A DNA stretch of 64,000 nucleotides from Albugo candida (Eukaryota > Oomycota > Peronosporomycetes > Albuginales): the NCBI GenBank assembly GCA_040437565.1, contig JBDOQK010000040.1:1-64000 (forward strand). Direction: 5' to 3'. A program made the position numbers and the translations under genes. Position 1 is the stretch's first letter. Each line of letters opens with the position of its first letter. A model generated the notes under the pieces. That model worked only from the letters and a program-made list of their open reading frames with translations, had not been told where the DNA came from and ran no database searches. Below are positions 26,066-37,314 of this stretch, piece by piece.

Positions 26066-26785
26066 TTAAAACTGATCTTGTAGACGCGTTATTAAGGTGC
26101 TTAAGTCAGAAACAGCATCAACGACACAAGTGCTATGTATGCCTTGCTCATTCCAGAATTCAATACCCAACTTCTGCATTTTATCATATCCAAAAGTGCA
26201 GATGTTTTCCGTCGTGGTTGAGGATATTTCTTCGTGCTCAACTTTAATCATATTTCCAGCATTTGATCCACCTATGAAAAATTTAATTTCCGATTTGTCA
26301 ACTGTAAACTCGGGAGGACACGTCACTCCTGTTTTGACGGGAGTAAACTTGATCATTTTTTGTTCGTATACTTTCTCGGACTGGATAGTGGCTATAAGCG
26401 GTAATGTCCATTCCTTAGAATATCCTTCTTCCACACAAATAGGTGCTTTGTGCAAATCTTTGTTTTTCTTCAACCACGTTGGTATTGCTGTACTCGATAA
26501 GAGGGTTAAGCTATTTTCACGATACATGATGCGGTAGCTATGACAATCTTTGAAGAACCTAGGTGTTTCTAAATTCTCTGTGATTGAATCCTTGTTCTGA
26601 TTATCATGTGTTTTGCAATTCCATATTTTACTCGTATCATGGCTAGTCGATGTAGAGGCTCCACCTGTTGTTTGCGTATTTGTGCAATGAATACCATTTT
26701 CTGGAATAGGACATTTCGCTGATGAATGAAGGATGTAGCACATAGCTTTGATTATCCAGTAAAACTGAGTTCGAGAAATTTGCAT
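26066..26785 (-). CDS. Secreted protein of unknown function, paralogue C (239 aa)
   Basis: An intact 239-codon frame opens MQISRTQFYW, close to MKISRSQLC of paralogue B. A signal-peptide-like segment covers residues 1 to about 22 and ends HSSA-KC. The mature protein begins KCPIPENGIHC, almost the same as KCALPENGVIC in paralogue D. It has a Thr/Ser-rich stretch near residues 35-50 and a C-terminal motif (DKMQKLGIEF) like QEAGIRL in D. There is no membrane segment beyond the signal. The upstream 210 bp resembles that of paralogue D, after which satellite array 2 starts. Function is unknown; secretion and multigene family membership suggest an effector-like role only by inference. Confidence 0.78.
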   Translation of the reverse strand: MQISRTQFYWIIKAMCYILHSSAKCPIPENGIHCTNTQTTGGASTSTSHDTSKIWNCKTHDNQNKDSITENLETPRFFKDCHSYRIMYRENSLTLLSSTAIPTWLKKNKDLHKAPICVEEGYSKEWTLPLIATIQSEKVYEQKMIKFTPVKTGVTCPPEFTVDKSEIKFFIGGSNAGNMIKVEHEEISSTTTENICTFGYDKMQKLGIEFWNEQGIHSTCVVDAVSDLSTLITRLQDQF

Positions 26786-26989
26786 TGTAGTGAGACTTGT
26801 TTAGGACTGAGTGAATTTGAAAATGAGAGAAGATAGTGCATTCTTTGATTTTTGATATAAATGGCTGAGAACGCTTGTGAACATTTTGACGACAATGCAA
26901 TGGGTTCAGGGCTAGATGGCGTTGGAATGCTGGCATTATTCCCGGGAGACTTGCCGTATATTCTTCAAGAAGTGTTGCACTGTCTTCCG

Positions 26990-27272
26990 GCGCGTAAACA
27001 CGTCACAATCGATATATTGCGTTTGAGGTGAATTGATGCCGACAGCATACAAAAGTCAAATGAAACAGAAACGTTGCCCTGCGTCTTGTTGCGCAAGCAC
27101 GTCACATTCGATATATTGCGTTTGAGGTGATTGATGCGGACGCCATACAAAAGTCAAGTGAAACAGAAACGTTGCCCTGCGTCTTGTTGCGCAAGCACGT
27201 CACATTCGATATATTGCGTTTGAGGTGATTGATGCGGACGCCATACAAAAGTCAAGTGAAACAGAAACGTTG
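26990..27272. repeat. 99-bp satellite array 2
   Basis: This is the same unit as array 1. Unit starts lie at 27,027, 27,126 and 27,224 (spacing 99 and 98 bp; one unit lacks an A in ggtgattgatg). The array runs into the gap at 27,273-27,372, so its true length is unknown. It begins about 210 bp upstream of secreted gene C. The region just before it (agtgttgcactgtc) matches the region upstream of secreted gene D (agtgttgcattgta). Confidence 0.9.
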
Positions 27273-27372
27273 NNNNNNNNNNNNNNNNNNNNNNNNNNNN
27301 NNNNNNNNNNNNNNNNNNNNNNNNNNNNNNNNNNNNNNNNNNNNNNNNNNNNNNNNNNNNNNNNNNNNNNNN
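27273..27372. other. Assembly gap (100 N)
   Basis: The gap lies inside or at the end of satellite array 2. No duplicated flanks are seen; the satellite is the likely cause. Confidence 0.95.
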
Positions 27373-27399
27373 TCTTCTGATTGGCCTTTAATTCTATCT

Positions 27400-28110
27400 C
27401 TTCGGATCAAAAAACGCACCTACCGAGAATATACCGGTAAAAGCTCGCCTCATTATGCAGTAGCAAGATGTGTATACACGTGCTTCGTACAGTTATGGTC
27501 TATCACACCACGTAAATTTACTGAAATAAAAACGCGGTTTGCACGTGGAATGAGTCAAAATAACGACCAGACACGTTACAGTCGTCTTTTATTCCGTAGC
27601 GTATCGAATGTAATAAAGGTTGTCTGATGACACGCCGGCAACACAACGGGCAATACAGCGCGTGCTTGAAAAAGTTGATCGTTTGTATACAGCTTAGCTA
27701 TCGAACGAGACGGTGGAGGGGTCTTCTTTGATGCAAACGATGCGCGACGAACTACGCACGCGATATGACTCAAGTCGACAGAATTAGACGATTCCATCCC
27801 TCAAGATTAGGTAATCACATATATAGTCCAAATCGGACACAGAACCTCTAATACATAATCGTTTACTACCAGGCATGATCCGATGCTAACCAAAAGGGAT
27901 CATGTGGCGCTTCTTGCAGGAGCCGCACTTGCAGGACACCACTATAAATCTGCATGTAGAGATACTTTCTGTTTGCGACGAAACCTCAGGGATGCACACA
28001 ATCCAATCCCGGCACGATCGCATCATTATCACCTTTGTCCATTTATAACCTCGCAATTCTTTTCAACGCACCATCCGCTCCTACAAGCTCATCATTGCCA
28101 ATCCTCTGAA
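27400..28110. repeat. Unclassified dispersed repeat, family R2, copy 2
   Basis: ctaccgagaatataccggta at 27,420-27,439 and gggcaatacagcgcgtgctt near 27,647-27,666 match copies 1 and 3. The tatttataacctcgcaattctttt type block lies near 28,041-28,063. Part of this copy is repeated artificially around the gap at 28,165-28,264. The family is unknown. Confidence 0.55.
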
Positions 28111-28434
28111 TCAACTCTTATTCGAACTCTGTCGACTCCAACAAAACAAATGCTCCGACAAATGNNNNNNNNNNNNNNNNNNNNNNNNNNNNNNNNNNNN
28201 NNNNNNNNNNNNNNNNNNNNNNNNNNNNNNNNNNNNNNNNNNNNNNNNNNNNNNNNNNNNNNNNCACACAATCCAATCCCGGCACGATCGCATCATTATC
28301 ACCTTTGTCCATTTATAACCTCGCAATTCTTTTCAACGCACCATCCGCTCCTACAAGCTCATCATTGCCAATCCTCTGAATCAACTCTTATTCGAACTCT
28401 GTCGACTCCAACAAAACAAATGCTCCGACAAATG
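27995..28434. repeat. Gap 28,165-28,264 with 170-bp identical flanks (assembly overlap)
   Basis: Bases 27,995-28,164 are identical to 28,265-28,434. A perfect repeat that ends exactly at the gap on one side and starts exactly at it on the other is an unmerged contig overlap. The real sequence most likely holds one copy and no gap. Confidence 0.9.
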
Positions 28435-28605
28435 AGTGTAAATTCTTAGGAAGCGTCTTCGCATCCATCGTTTCATACAGCAGTACAACTTTATCAATAG
28501 TATGTCCCAGCACTAAAAACTGGATGTGTCTTCAGTAGCCGTAGAATTCATCTCTCCACGTATCCTTCATATCTAATCATGTACTCAATCCGATGAATCC
28601 ATTAC

Positions 28606-29560
28606 CTCTTTACCGCACAAATAACCTTTGAGCTGCTCAGACAACCTTCAGACGATTACTCAGACTCAGATGAGAAAGAATCAGACTCAGAAATATACTC
28701 AGTTGGAAGTCTCATGGAGACATCCCCACCCCAATTTTCTGTCGACAATGTTGCATTCATTTGTTATCGGTATCCTTCTAGCGAGCGTAGGCTTTGTGCT
28801 CTCGGGACTGAAGTCAAAACCTGGCGAGNNNNNNNNNNNNNNNNNNNNNNNNNNNNNNNNNNNNNNNNNNNNNNNNNNNNNNNNNNNNNNNNNNNNNNNN
28901 NNNNNNNNNNNNNNNNNNNNNNNNNNNNACCATGACGCGTACCTGAAAAAGAAAAGGGATCTTTTCGTGTAATTGGTTCTGGGGCTCAAGACATGTCAAT
29001 GGTAAATCACTGCACGTCTCGACATATACTCTATACTAAGTCCATCAAAGAAGTGCAGTGGAGAGATGCATCCGACTTGCGGAAATTCTTGACCCGGTCT
29101 TTGAAGCGACTTGAGTGCGACCCTAAGAGGAAATAGATGTCGTCTATGGTCGATGTGTGATAAACTCGGGTGTTTTTAGCCAAAGTGCATCGTTGAAGAA
29201 TGCGACCACCGACTTATTGAGTGATCTTTCATCTGCAAAAGACATTACCGATGCAATGAAAATTCAAACGCAATGGATTGGAACAGGATGAGAGCTGGAC
29301 GTGATCTTCAGCTTACCTCGCTTTTGGACGTAGATATTGAAACGATGGGAACATGTCGCTTACATTGCACAAATCCCAGCTTTGTGCTTTATCTTCGTGC
29401 TGTGGCGCAGGAAAACGACTACAAATGTGCAGAACTGCGAAGAAGAATTTAGGATTCGACAGTTGTGCTTCTCACCGTCACACTGGCTGCAATGACTCTA
29501 GTTTGTTTTCCGTCTGGATATCGTGTAATTGTTCCGACAAAGAACAAGAAAAAGACAAAA
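28606..29560 (+). pseudogene. Decayed acidic protein gene, copy 2 (longer 3' part)
   Basis: The frame from about 28,606 reads HYLFTAQITFELLRQPS and then the same acidic DDYSDSDEKESDSE as copy 1. It is lost in the gap at 28,829-28,928, where copy 1 has 226 bp, and resumes with GSFRVIGSGAQD and IKEVQWRDASDLRKFLTR. Coding-like sequence continues in shifted frames: VVYGRCVINSGVFSQSAS, SDLSSAKDITDAMKIQTQ, LRAVAQENDYKCAEL, and a hydrophobic segment STVVLLTVTLAAMTLVCF near 29,470-29,520, followed by a basic tail (PTKNKKKTKN). It looks like a host protein with an acidic N-terminal part and a C-terminal membrane anchor, now broken. Family unknown. It lies directly upstream of the ABCA remnant. Confidence 0.5.
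28829..28928. other. Assembly gap (100 N) inside the acidic gene
   Basis: The flanks correspond to 21,460 and 21,687 in copy 1, so about 226 bp are expected here. The 100 N is a placeholder. Confidence 0.9.
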
Positions 29561-29916
29561 AATCTATCAGAACAGTTTCTGAGACAACAATAGAGAAGCT
29601 TGTAATCGTGTGGAAACAAATCACAAACCAGGTATGGAAGAATCTTTTGCTGAGAAAACGCCATCCTGTCAAGCTTGGAATGGAGGTAGTACTGCCTGTG
29701 CTTTTGGTTGGTGCACGAGTTGTCGTCGCAAATGTGGATTCTTGGTTCTCTAGTAATGCACGTCCTCCACATATCGCCTCAAGTATGGCATCAAAGTATA
29801 CACAAGGTCCATCCGTTTTGTGTCTTGGGCTTGATCCAGTCGAGGTGGACAGCGATACTGGCGCGCTCACAGCTAACATTTTACTCAGCTGGGCAGAGCG
29901 TTCTCGGGCTGTACTT

Positions 29917-29932
29917 ACTAATTACCTGTATC
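29917..29932. repeat. Target-site duplication of the SINE, left copy
   Basis: actaattacctgtatc here matches actaattacttgtatc at 30,353-30,368 with one mismatch. The two copies bracket the SINE and define its ends. Confidence 0.85.
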
Positions 29933-30352
29933 GATTATCTGTCAAGGGTTCCGTACCCAGCTCAGTCGGTTATACACTTGAGCGCACGGACCCCCTGCTG
30001 GAGGTCGTTGGTTTGATCCCCGGCAGTGTGGGCAGCGGTTTGAGCCCACCCAAGCAATAAGCTTGGAAAATATCTGCCTCCCTAGGTTTGAAGTCAGACT
30101 TAAGTGATATTCACACNNNNNNNNNNNNNNNNNNNNNNNNNNNNNNNNNNNNNNNNNNNNNNNNNNNNNNNNNNNNNNNNNNNNNNNNNNNNNNNNNNNN
30201 NNNNNNNNNNNNNNNNAATAAGCTTGGAAAATATCTGCCTCCCTAGGTTTGAAGTCAGACTTAAGTGATATTCACACGGTCACGGGCTTATGATAGGATA
30301 AGGAAGGTAGTTAAAGAACCAGATAAAACAGTGTAATGAAATCCTTGAAACA
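29933..30352 (+). mobile_element. tRNA-derived SINE, copy 1
   Basis: Internal Pol III promoter: an A-box-like agctcagtcggtta at 29,959-29,972 and a B-box-like ggtttgatccc at 30,010-30,020, about 50 bp apart as in tRNA genes. A tRNA-unrelated body follows and ends agtgtaatgaaatccttg. The element sits between 16-bp target-site duplications inside the ABCA remnant. The span includes the gap at 30,117-30,216 and its 61-bp duplicated flank, so the real element is about 260 bp. A second, opposite-strand copy is at 58,666-58,915. There is no coding capacity; mobilisation would depend on a LINE, for example the family present in this window. Confidence 0.85.
30056..30277. repeat. Gap 30,117-30,216 with 61-bp identical flanks (assembly overlap)
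   Basis: Bases 30,056-30,116 equal 30,217-30,277. This is an unmerged contig overlap inside the SINE body; the other SINE copy has this segment once. Confidence 0.9.
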
Positions 30353-30830
30353 ACTAATTACTTGTATCAAATTTGTATCGGCCACAATCACGACCATGGT
30401 TATCGAGAAGAAATTCCGAATTTGCGAGATCATGATGATCACGGGCTTACCTGCGCACACACTGACGATTTCGTGGGCTCGGACCGATCTTCCAATGGTC
30501 ACACTTCTATCGTTCGTCGTCGCTGCGGAACTCAAGTACGGTGGAGTTCAACGATTCTGTTCTTATTCTGGGCACTTGGCATTCTGATTGGGGCGTTTGC
30601 CCACCATTTTTTGATGAAGCTAGAACCGCATCGGTACTATCGGCGATGTTTTGGCTAATTTTTTTCTCTCCTTTTCAAAGCGTGAAACCCACTCAAACTT
30701 TGAAAGTTATGTTGCTGCTACATCTCCTCCAAGTGCATTCTCTTTGGGTATCGATAATCTGGTTTGATACTTTTCAATTTCATCTCAGAAATCAACATCG
30801 CACAGTTGCTTTCCATCAATTATAAGATGA

Positions 30831-32099
30831 TGTACGACATTTTCTGAAGGATTTACTCCTTGAACGATTCCGTAAATATGAAGTGGATAGACAGACTCGG
30901 AAATCGCGTATTCCAGGCTCAGAATCAAACTTCCCATTCGGCTTTATAGAATATGAAGGGCATCTAAGAGAGTGAAGAAAGAGATCATCGGATAATGATG
31001 GAAATCAAAAGTCATCGAAGTGTGTTGCCTCTTCTCCTGACTCAGTTGTTGCGTCGTTGCTGAGTTTCTCATCGTTCGGCGCTGTAATGAAAAGGATATT
31101 TTCGCTATCGTGCTTTGCCCATACCGTCATCAATACAAGGCGACGAGAGACGATGATGCTTGAATACAGCATTGTTGCAATCACATACCCGGTGGATCAT
31201 GTAACACGTCCATATGCGAGGTCGTAGGAACGAATAAGTGATGACGGCGTTGATCTACACTTCTGATTAGACTTGATAGAGCCGCAATGTTGGTGTATGG
31301 AGACGGATAATCATGCGTTCGAAGGCTGACCTCATTTTTACGGCTGGTCGTACGAAGATGATAGAGAAGTTCATACGGCTCAAAGAGTAAAACGTTGCTG
31401 TATCGGATGACATATATGCTAACTTGCGAAGAAACAGTTCGATTCTGGAGGCGTATAATGCGAAGGGAGTAGAAAGTAGACCGTACGACGTCAGAAAGTG
31501 AAGATGACCGTTCTGAAATCAGTTGAAACACTTATCGCTCACGGACGATTTCAACAGTTTAACACAGCATCGCAAGTTGATGGACGTCCGCGTCGACAAT
31601 GGTTCCCACGGGTGTGACTCGGGAGTTTCCAGACGATTGCATTTTGATGACAGGCTGGTACGTGGAGAATAAACGGATCGATCCGGGTAAAGGGAGAGCT
31701 TGAAGGATCCGTATATGCGTTAGGAAAGCTGTCGGACCAATGCGCTAAGGGTATTGGTCTATTTGCGAGGATATGGAGATGATAATGGCGATGCTAGATA
31801 CTATATTTGCTTTTTTTTATGATTCTATTCCGAGTGCCAAACTCTGTATTTTAGTGAAGCGAACGCTTCTTTGAATCGATGTCAATACTGTGAGCCAATG
31901 CAATGTGTTCAGCTATTTCTATTAAAATAGCGACATAAGACTACAACTTTGGACGCTCCAATATATGGAATTGAGGCATTGTTTCCTGATATAATAGTTG
32001 TCGTCCAGTCTGATCGAAAACTTTAACAGAGGAGAGACTTTGGGCAAGAGCAAGGCATCAATCTTTTATTGAAGTTTGAGTCGTCAAGAAGCTGTTGTT
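30831..32099. other. No gene recognised
   Basis: A 116-codon minus-strand frame (31,181-31,531) is the longest. It has no recognised domain. This stretch may be further decayed host sequence following the ABCA remnant. Confidence 0.4.
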
Positions 32100-33440
32100 C
32101 TTTGCGCAATTGTACATAAGCTATGATGCTGAATCGTCGACGCGATATAGGACCACAACCCACTTTCACTAATCATACCCATATTTCTAATCAGATTCGA
32201 CTCATTGAAAGTCAACGGTGCCTGAAGACCCACTACAAGATCTTGGACAAAATACTTTCCATTCAAATCCATTGTTCCAATACTAATTATGGACGTATGC
32301 TCACGACCAGTGATCATCAAGTCAGCCTTATACTAATCCACTAATGCGTTACCATGGGCTTCCAGACGACCAGGTGTTTGGAATGCAGGTCAATGCATCC
32401 ACCGGTCTACAGAAGGCAAATATTTCACGATTTAAAGGCGTTGCAGAATTGCACTTCTTGAATTTTTTACCGAGAACTTAGGTAGGCCTTTAACCCGTTT
32501 GACTGGGTATATCGTTACCGTGCACTTATTCTCCGTATACTCCCGAATCATAAATCATGAAAGTGAACAGAAGTTTCAGAGAATAACGGCTGTTGTTGGA
32601 CCCGCTTGTATTCCCAGGACCTGGTACGATAATTTTGCAGCGAGAATAGTAGACTCATAGCGCACAACTATAATCAGGCCTTGTCCTTGGCGCAAACGTG
32701 TCGATGTATTCTTTCATTGGATCCAACTAGTTCGTATTTTGAGTTTCAATTAATATTTCTTGGAACAATCTTCTCTGCAATCAAATGGGAAGCGCAGGGA
32801 ACGATATTCCAGGTGCTATCTTCTGTACACTACTTCCGGGATCGTCTAAGAAAGCCCAATGCATATCCTCGGGGTTTCCAGCATCGAATTGCACCAAAGC
32901 GTAATTAATGCACACTGGCGGGACCTGTCAACTGGGCTCAGTAAAAGGTGTCTATTTGGTATAATAAGACTCTTGAATTCTCTAGAAATATTCATTGGAT
33001 TCCAGTGCTCCATGCGTAGGATAAATAGTCACGACAGATTGAGCGCGACAATATATCGTGCTCAACATCTTCTTGCAACCACATCCAAGATCGCACTGAA
33101 GCATTCGAAAGGCCAGCGAAACTGCAGATCTTCTCAAATCGAAAAGAAGGTTTTGAAGATGCCATGATGTAGCTATAAACGTGTAAAGTCGTCCCTTACA
33201 TGTTGCGTCATATCTTTCCTCAATGACAAATAAGTCAACATAGCATGACGCTTGGTTACCTCGAGATTTGTCGAAAGGATGCGTGAGAGGTGAGACTATA
33301 AAAAAGTTACTGTTCATAACGGTCTTTCACTTGTGTTTATAGGTCCAAGTAGATAAGTAATCTCCGAAACGATACGCTACAGTAGCTTGGTGACTTCATT
33401 ATCAAGTTGACCCAGAAGATTTTAGTGCAGATTTCCGATG
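32100..33440 (-). mobile_element. Decayed LINE copy (minus strand)
   Basis: 33,130-33,440 aligns with 59,750-60,050 of the RT-bearing LINE: gaagatgccatgatgtagc against gaagatgccgtgatgcagc, and a matching end (ggatacgct...gtgacttcgttg against gatacgct...gtgacttcatt). The left part (32,200-32,930) aligns with 49,000-50,300, including gggaacgatattccag and gagaatagt. The copy is heavily degraded, without an open reverse transcriptase frame. Calling the left part LINE 3' sequence is an inference from the overlap of these alignments. Confidence 0.5.
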
Positions 33441-35589
33441 TATAGAGGTCTCTGTTGTTGTGATTTTGGTTGACGATAGCTTCATTTGTAGGCTAATTAC
33501 TGCAATCTAGACACGTCTTGAAGATTGCATGGCTCAGGAACTGTAGAAAACGTTTTTCGCAATGTTCGACGTGTTCGTCTACATTACCTAGATTGCACAA
33601 AATATTTTCGTACTCGTACTTCGAGTAGCGGCTTCATGACGTAATTCATGGTATCATTGGAACGACATATTTTTTCGATATAATATCAGAGGCTTTGCAA
33701 AGCATTCGAATGTGCAATTTTTAAGCTTCAATGCATATGATGCCACATTTCAAAAAAAATTCCACCACGAGAATATTTTCTCCCAATTGTAATAATCCCG
33801 TTCAAGCACTTATTTAATGCGCAGTATTAATTGTCTACGCTTCGGATGCGAACTTCTGGAAGAAGATGCGTGTATCTATAGTCGTTCATCCTGTCAATGA
33901 ACATATAAAAACTCTTCGTTGGTCATATGAATGTGACGAGTCTTTCGGTATTTCCGTTCAAACACAAATTGATTCAGCTTCTAGTTCCAGTGACCTCACT
34001 AGTCTATCCCACGTGCATAGTGTAATGTCACAGATGTGATAAAATCATCTTCTATGCAACCATTAGTCGATCACGGATAGTACATGTTATTTGAAAAATA
34101 CGCAAGACCATCATAGAAACGCTTATCTAGATGATACAAGCATCTAATGATTCCACCTCTGGCTTAACGGAATGCGGAATGCTTAACCGTATCGCACAAA
34201 CCCAACATGGTTACGTTGTGAATCGCATGGGCATGGCATGGTGTAATTTAATGGAAGTAAGGATAATTTGCTCAAGCTGGGCTTGACAAGAAGTCCATCA
34301 TAACAGACCCGGACGACTTGAGAAGCTGCAACATTCCATCCGGTATTTTTCAAAGCGCTGTCGAAGTATTCACAAGAAATAGTTCAATTGCTATAGTGAT
34401 GTCATTTATCGAATGACATTTTCTTTATGTTGGTGTAGAAAACTTCTAATGGCTTGATTGTCATTAGGAAGAGAAATGTTGTGGGAGGGGGTGTTGGCTT
34501 ACTTTTGTGGTTGTCAAAAACAACAAATGCACCTTCGTATCGGTGTGCAAGAAACTCAATTGGAAGATGGAACCGTTATCTCCTCTATCTACGTGCAAGA
34601 AGTCGAGAGGTTGTCCCAAGAGGATTAACGAATAATCCTTTTATTCCGTATATAACCCACGCACCAGTTGGATGAAAAGATTAAAGTGATTGAACACAGC
34701 CATAATTCAACACAATATCACTACATAGAGATACGAAGTCCGATACAATGCATGTCAAAAGTTCGAAACGAAACCGCTCTACGCATCACTTACTTGTATC
34801 TGATCAAGTAAACATTTTTTCCCTATGAGGAAGTTCAAGAGATGGCAGACGCCATGAAGATTATGATAGCTTTAACCCAGCAGATTTTATCAGCTTGCCT
34901 CGCAAACATATGCTGAGTTGATATCGTGTTCCAGTCTATTCAATGCACTAGAACTTCTCACGTCCCTAAAAGCAGTTCACTTGGATGGATGGCTCGTTAC
35001 CATATCGACATCCGAACATGATATCTGTCACCACAAGCGTGGAGTAGCAATCAGATTATTTGCCTGCACTTGCACAAGGCCTATTATTGGCGTGACCAGA
35101 CTTATATGTTTCGTGCATTCCAAAAGCTTTCGAGATGTGTGTTCTCTACTGGTCAAACCCGGACCCACTCGAATCATAGATGCTTTAAACACCTTCTAAC
35201 GTAAGCATCCCTTCGCGTAATATCTAGTAAAATGACTTTTCCTCTCTTTACGCTCTGGGAAAGATATGCATATCAAATTGTCAAAAGGTTGCTTGCAGAC
35301 CAAATGGGGAGCTTTATAAACAAGCATTGACAACTTGAGCTTTTTTCTCCATGCCTCCGCCAATAAGCTGCTCGATGTATAATTCCATGTGTCTTTTTTT
35401 TCTTGATGCATTCCTGATACACACGATGTAGCTCGGCGGCAAAAAGTCCCCTTTCAAACTGTGGTAGGAACCCCGCATAAAAACATAAGACCGTCAGAGT
35501 GAACCGGGCCGTCGCATTCTTCATTCTACCTGTACAAGGCGTACGATATCGAATAAGCGACTTGAAACATGATCTAAAGTGCTAGACAT
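33441..35589. other. No gene recognised; partial repeat similarity
   Basis: 34,918-35,199 and 35,196-35,524 are open for 80-90 codons without a recognised domain. The part around 35,270-35,420 resembles 24,540-24,680, which points to an old duplicated element. Confidence 0.4.
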
Positions 35590-36230
35590 CTACAACTTCG
35601 TGCAACCTCGACCCATCCGGAAATAGTCTGCATGTCACGGGGAACTAGAGACAGTGAGTGACATACCCGAAATAAGTGTAAGCTGCAAATCTACTTGGAG
35701 GTATCTTGAGAGCAACTTTACTAAAGGTGATGCCGTGAAGAGAGAAGCGATTCTCCATCAAATGAATATTACCACGGCATTTTCTTTTTCACAGAACATT
35801 TTCAATTCACAGTTGGCGACTTAAATAATATGAGGTCATCAACGACGACCTCTGTGGAACCTTCGACTGAATTACGGCAGGTACGGACGATAATTGAAGA
35901 GAATTGGACATGAAAGAATTCGAGTCTTCAGCTAATTTGATTAGATGTTCCGGACTTGTCTTGATACATATGCATCGAATCGGATAATATGGCCGCAATC
36001 TGTAATGAATTATCTAGTTTGGATCTTCCGCCACACTTTGTTGCAAAGAGCAAGAAAGCGTACTCTGCGCAGTTTACAGTTGCCGCTCTTTGATAACGTG
36101 ATTCTACCTGATGAATTTCCATCTACCGGATAAATATGCCCGGCGTTCACACTACTTTTCCATGGCTTCTGGCTTCCATCCACGCCAAAGTTTCGACTGT
36201 AAGAAGTACTTTGGGAAGAAAACCGTCAAG
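35590..36230. repeat. Unclassified dispersed repeat, family R3, copy 3
   Basis: acttcgtgcaacc...catccggaaatagtctgcatgtc matches copy 1, and atcgaatcggataatatggc with ccgcaatctgtaatg matches copies 1 and 2. The minus strand keeps HYRLRPYYPIRCIC, comparable to copy 2. It is decayed and of unknown class. Confidence 0.45.
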
Positions 36231-36385
36231 CAAGAATTTCATCGATTCTGGCACAGAGAGTATCGAATAGTTCCAGCTTTTCAAAGCAGATGGGTCATTT
36301 AGAGTGCTTCGAAGAAACCAATGAGCTTTTCATTTTTTTTTAAATATGGACTGAAAGGCTGATTGGCTGAATGGAATAGATCAAG

Positions 36386-36938
36386 TTATATGTACATCAG
36401 GCTGGTGTACAAGGAAATAAACTGGCTCTTACGTCGTTCTGAAGTCATAACAAGGTCTTCTTCCGTGAAATGGGTGCTATCTTGAGAGATTGACTGATCT
36501 TTGCTTTCATTTTGGCTATTATACCCGCACATAACACTTTCACCGGAATACCTCAAAAGATAAAGTTGGACTACTATACTGTAGAATTCGCTGTGTTTGT
36601 ACTTTGTACATGATGGATAACAATGCAAATTTTTCTTTGAGGGTTTCTGAGACGCATAGGCTTTGAAATATGATTCCCACGCGTTTGCACAACAGCCAAA
36701 TATATGTGTCGACTGAAAATACGCATATTTCAATGTCAAATGTTTCTGTTGGATTGTGTGAACTCTGTTTCGATAACATGACGTCTTTTAACACTATTTG
36801 AAGCAAATGGCATTGAAACACTATTAAGAGGAATGAGAGAACGGACGGATGTAACCATTTCGAATAAGTCTCTTGTCGTCTGTGTGGCGCTTGCTTTATG
36901 TCCCAAAAATCGATACTTTTAGAGTTCCCGCGCTTCAT
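36386..36938 (-). CDS. Hypothetical coding region, two overlapping frames
   Basis: Two minus-strand frames of 117 and 132 codons overlap here. One has a hydrophobic segment (LSFLLIVFQCHLLQIVL) and the other a Cys-containing stretch (THIFGCCANAWESYF) and a Ser/Glu-rich tail. They cannot both be coding. A single gene with a frame change, or chance openness in an AT-rich region, are both possible. No family is recognised. Confidence 0.2.
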
Positions 36939-37082
36939 TTTTAGTTCCGGACGAGTTCAACTTCAATCTTGATACTTGTGTCTATTTCGTGTAAAAATAA
37001 AATTAGGATTAAGACATAGAGGGATACGATTTGTATGTAAGCTTTTCATTGATTGGCAGCGCCCTAGTCGGTACACTAGTAC

Positions 37083-37102
37083 AGTGCACGACACCTATAA
37101 CC
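37083..37102 (+). repeat. Left terminal inverted repeat of the DDE transposon
   Basis: The sequence starts agtgcacgacacc and pairs without mismatch with the inverted copy at 40,099-40,118. A TA dinucleotide lies just outside, after one extra base. Confidence 0.9.
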
Positions 37103-37314
37103 AGCATCTCCACCCGGTGCGCAAGAATTTTTTGGGACACCCAATCACCCACTTAAACAAAATCTCTTTCTATATCTTAAAAGTACATTGCCGTGGCTTT
37201 CTGGCAACAGAGTCGGATTTTTGCAAAATTTATTTTTGATGAAGTTAGAAGCCTTTGAAGTTCGGCAAATTTTCGTGATTATATATGGAGATTTGGAAAT
37301 TTGGCCGGACATCT

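Larger units (their letters stand above)
29587..30830 (+). pseudogene. ABCA-type (ABC subfamily A) transporter remnant, interrupted by a SINE
   Basis: The first part encodes VWKQITNQVWKNLLLRKRHP and LGMEVVLPVLLVGARVVV. This is the N-terminal cytosolic lead and first membrane helix typical of ABCA lipid transporters (usual pattern LLWKNxLLRxRxP). After the SINE come VIEKKFRICEIMMITGL, matching the ABCA EKExRxxExMxxxGL loop, then FLFWALGILIGAFA and FFDEARTASVLSAMFW, matching the later helices of the first membrane domain. Removing the SINE at its target repeat joins GLYLLITCI to KFVSATITTM in one frame. The large extracellular loop expected between helix 1 and the EKE loop is missing. No nucleotide-binding domain (Walker A/B) is seen downstream. 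The later part shifts frame at least twice. Host gene, not functional as assembled. Confidence 0.72.

Noticed and set aside
30010-30020. A tRNA gene at the B-box-like site
   Set aside because: No cloverleaf can be drawn; the A- and B-box-like parts belong to a SINE that recurs elsewhere with the same non-tRNA body.
29353-30060. One continuous 235-codon gene
   Set aside because: It joins the end of the acidic-protein remnant, the ABCA start and part of the SINE; it is a composite of three unrelated sequences.
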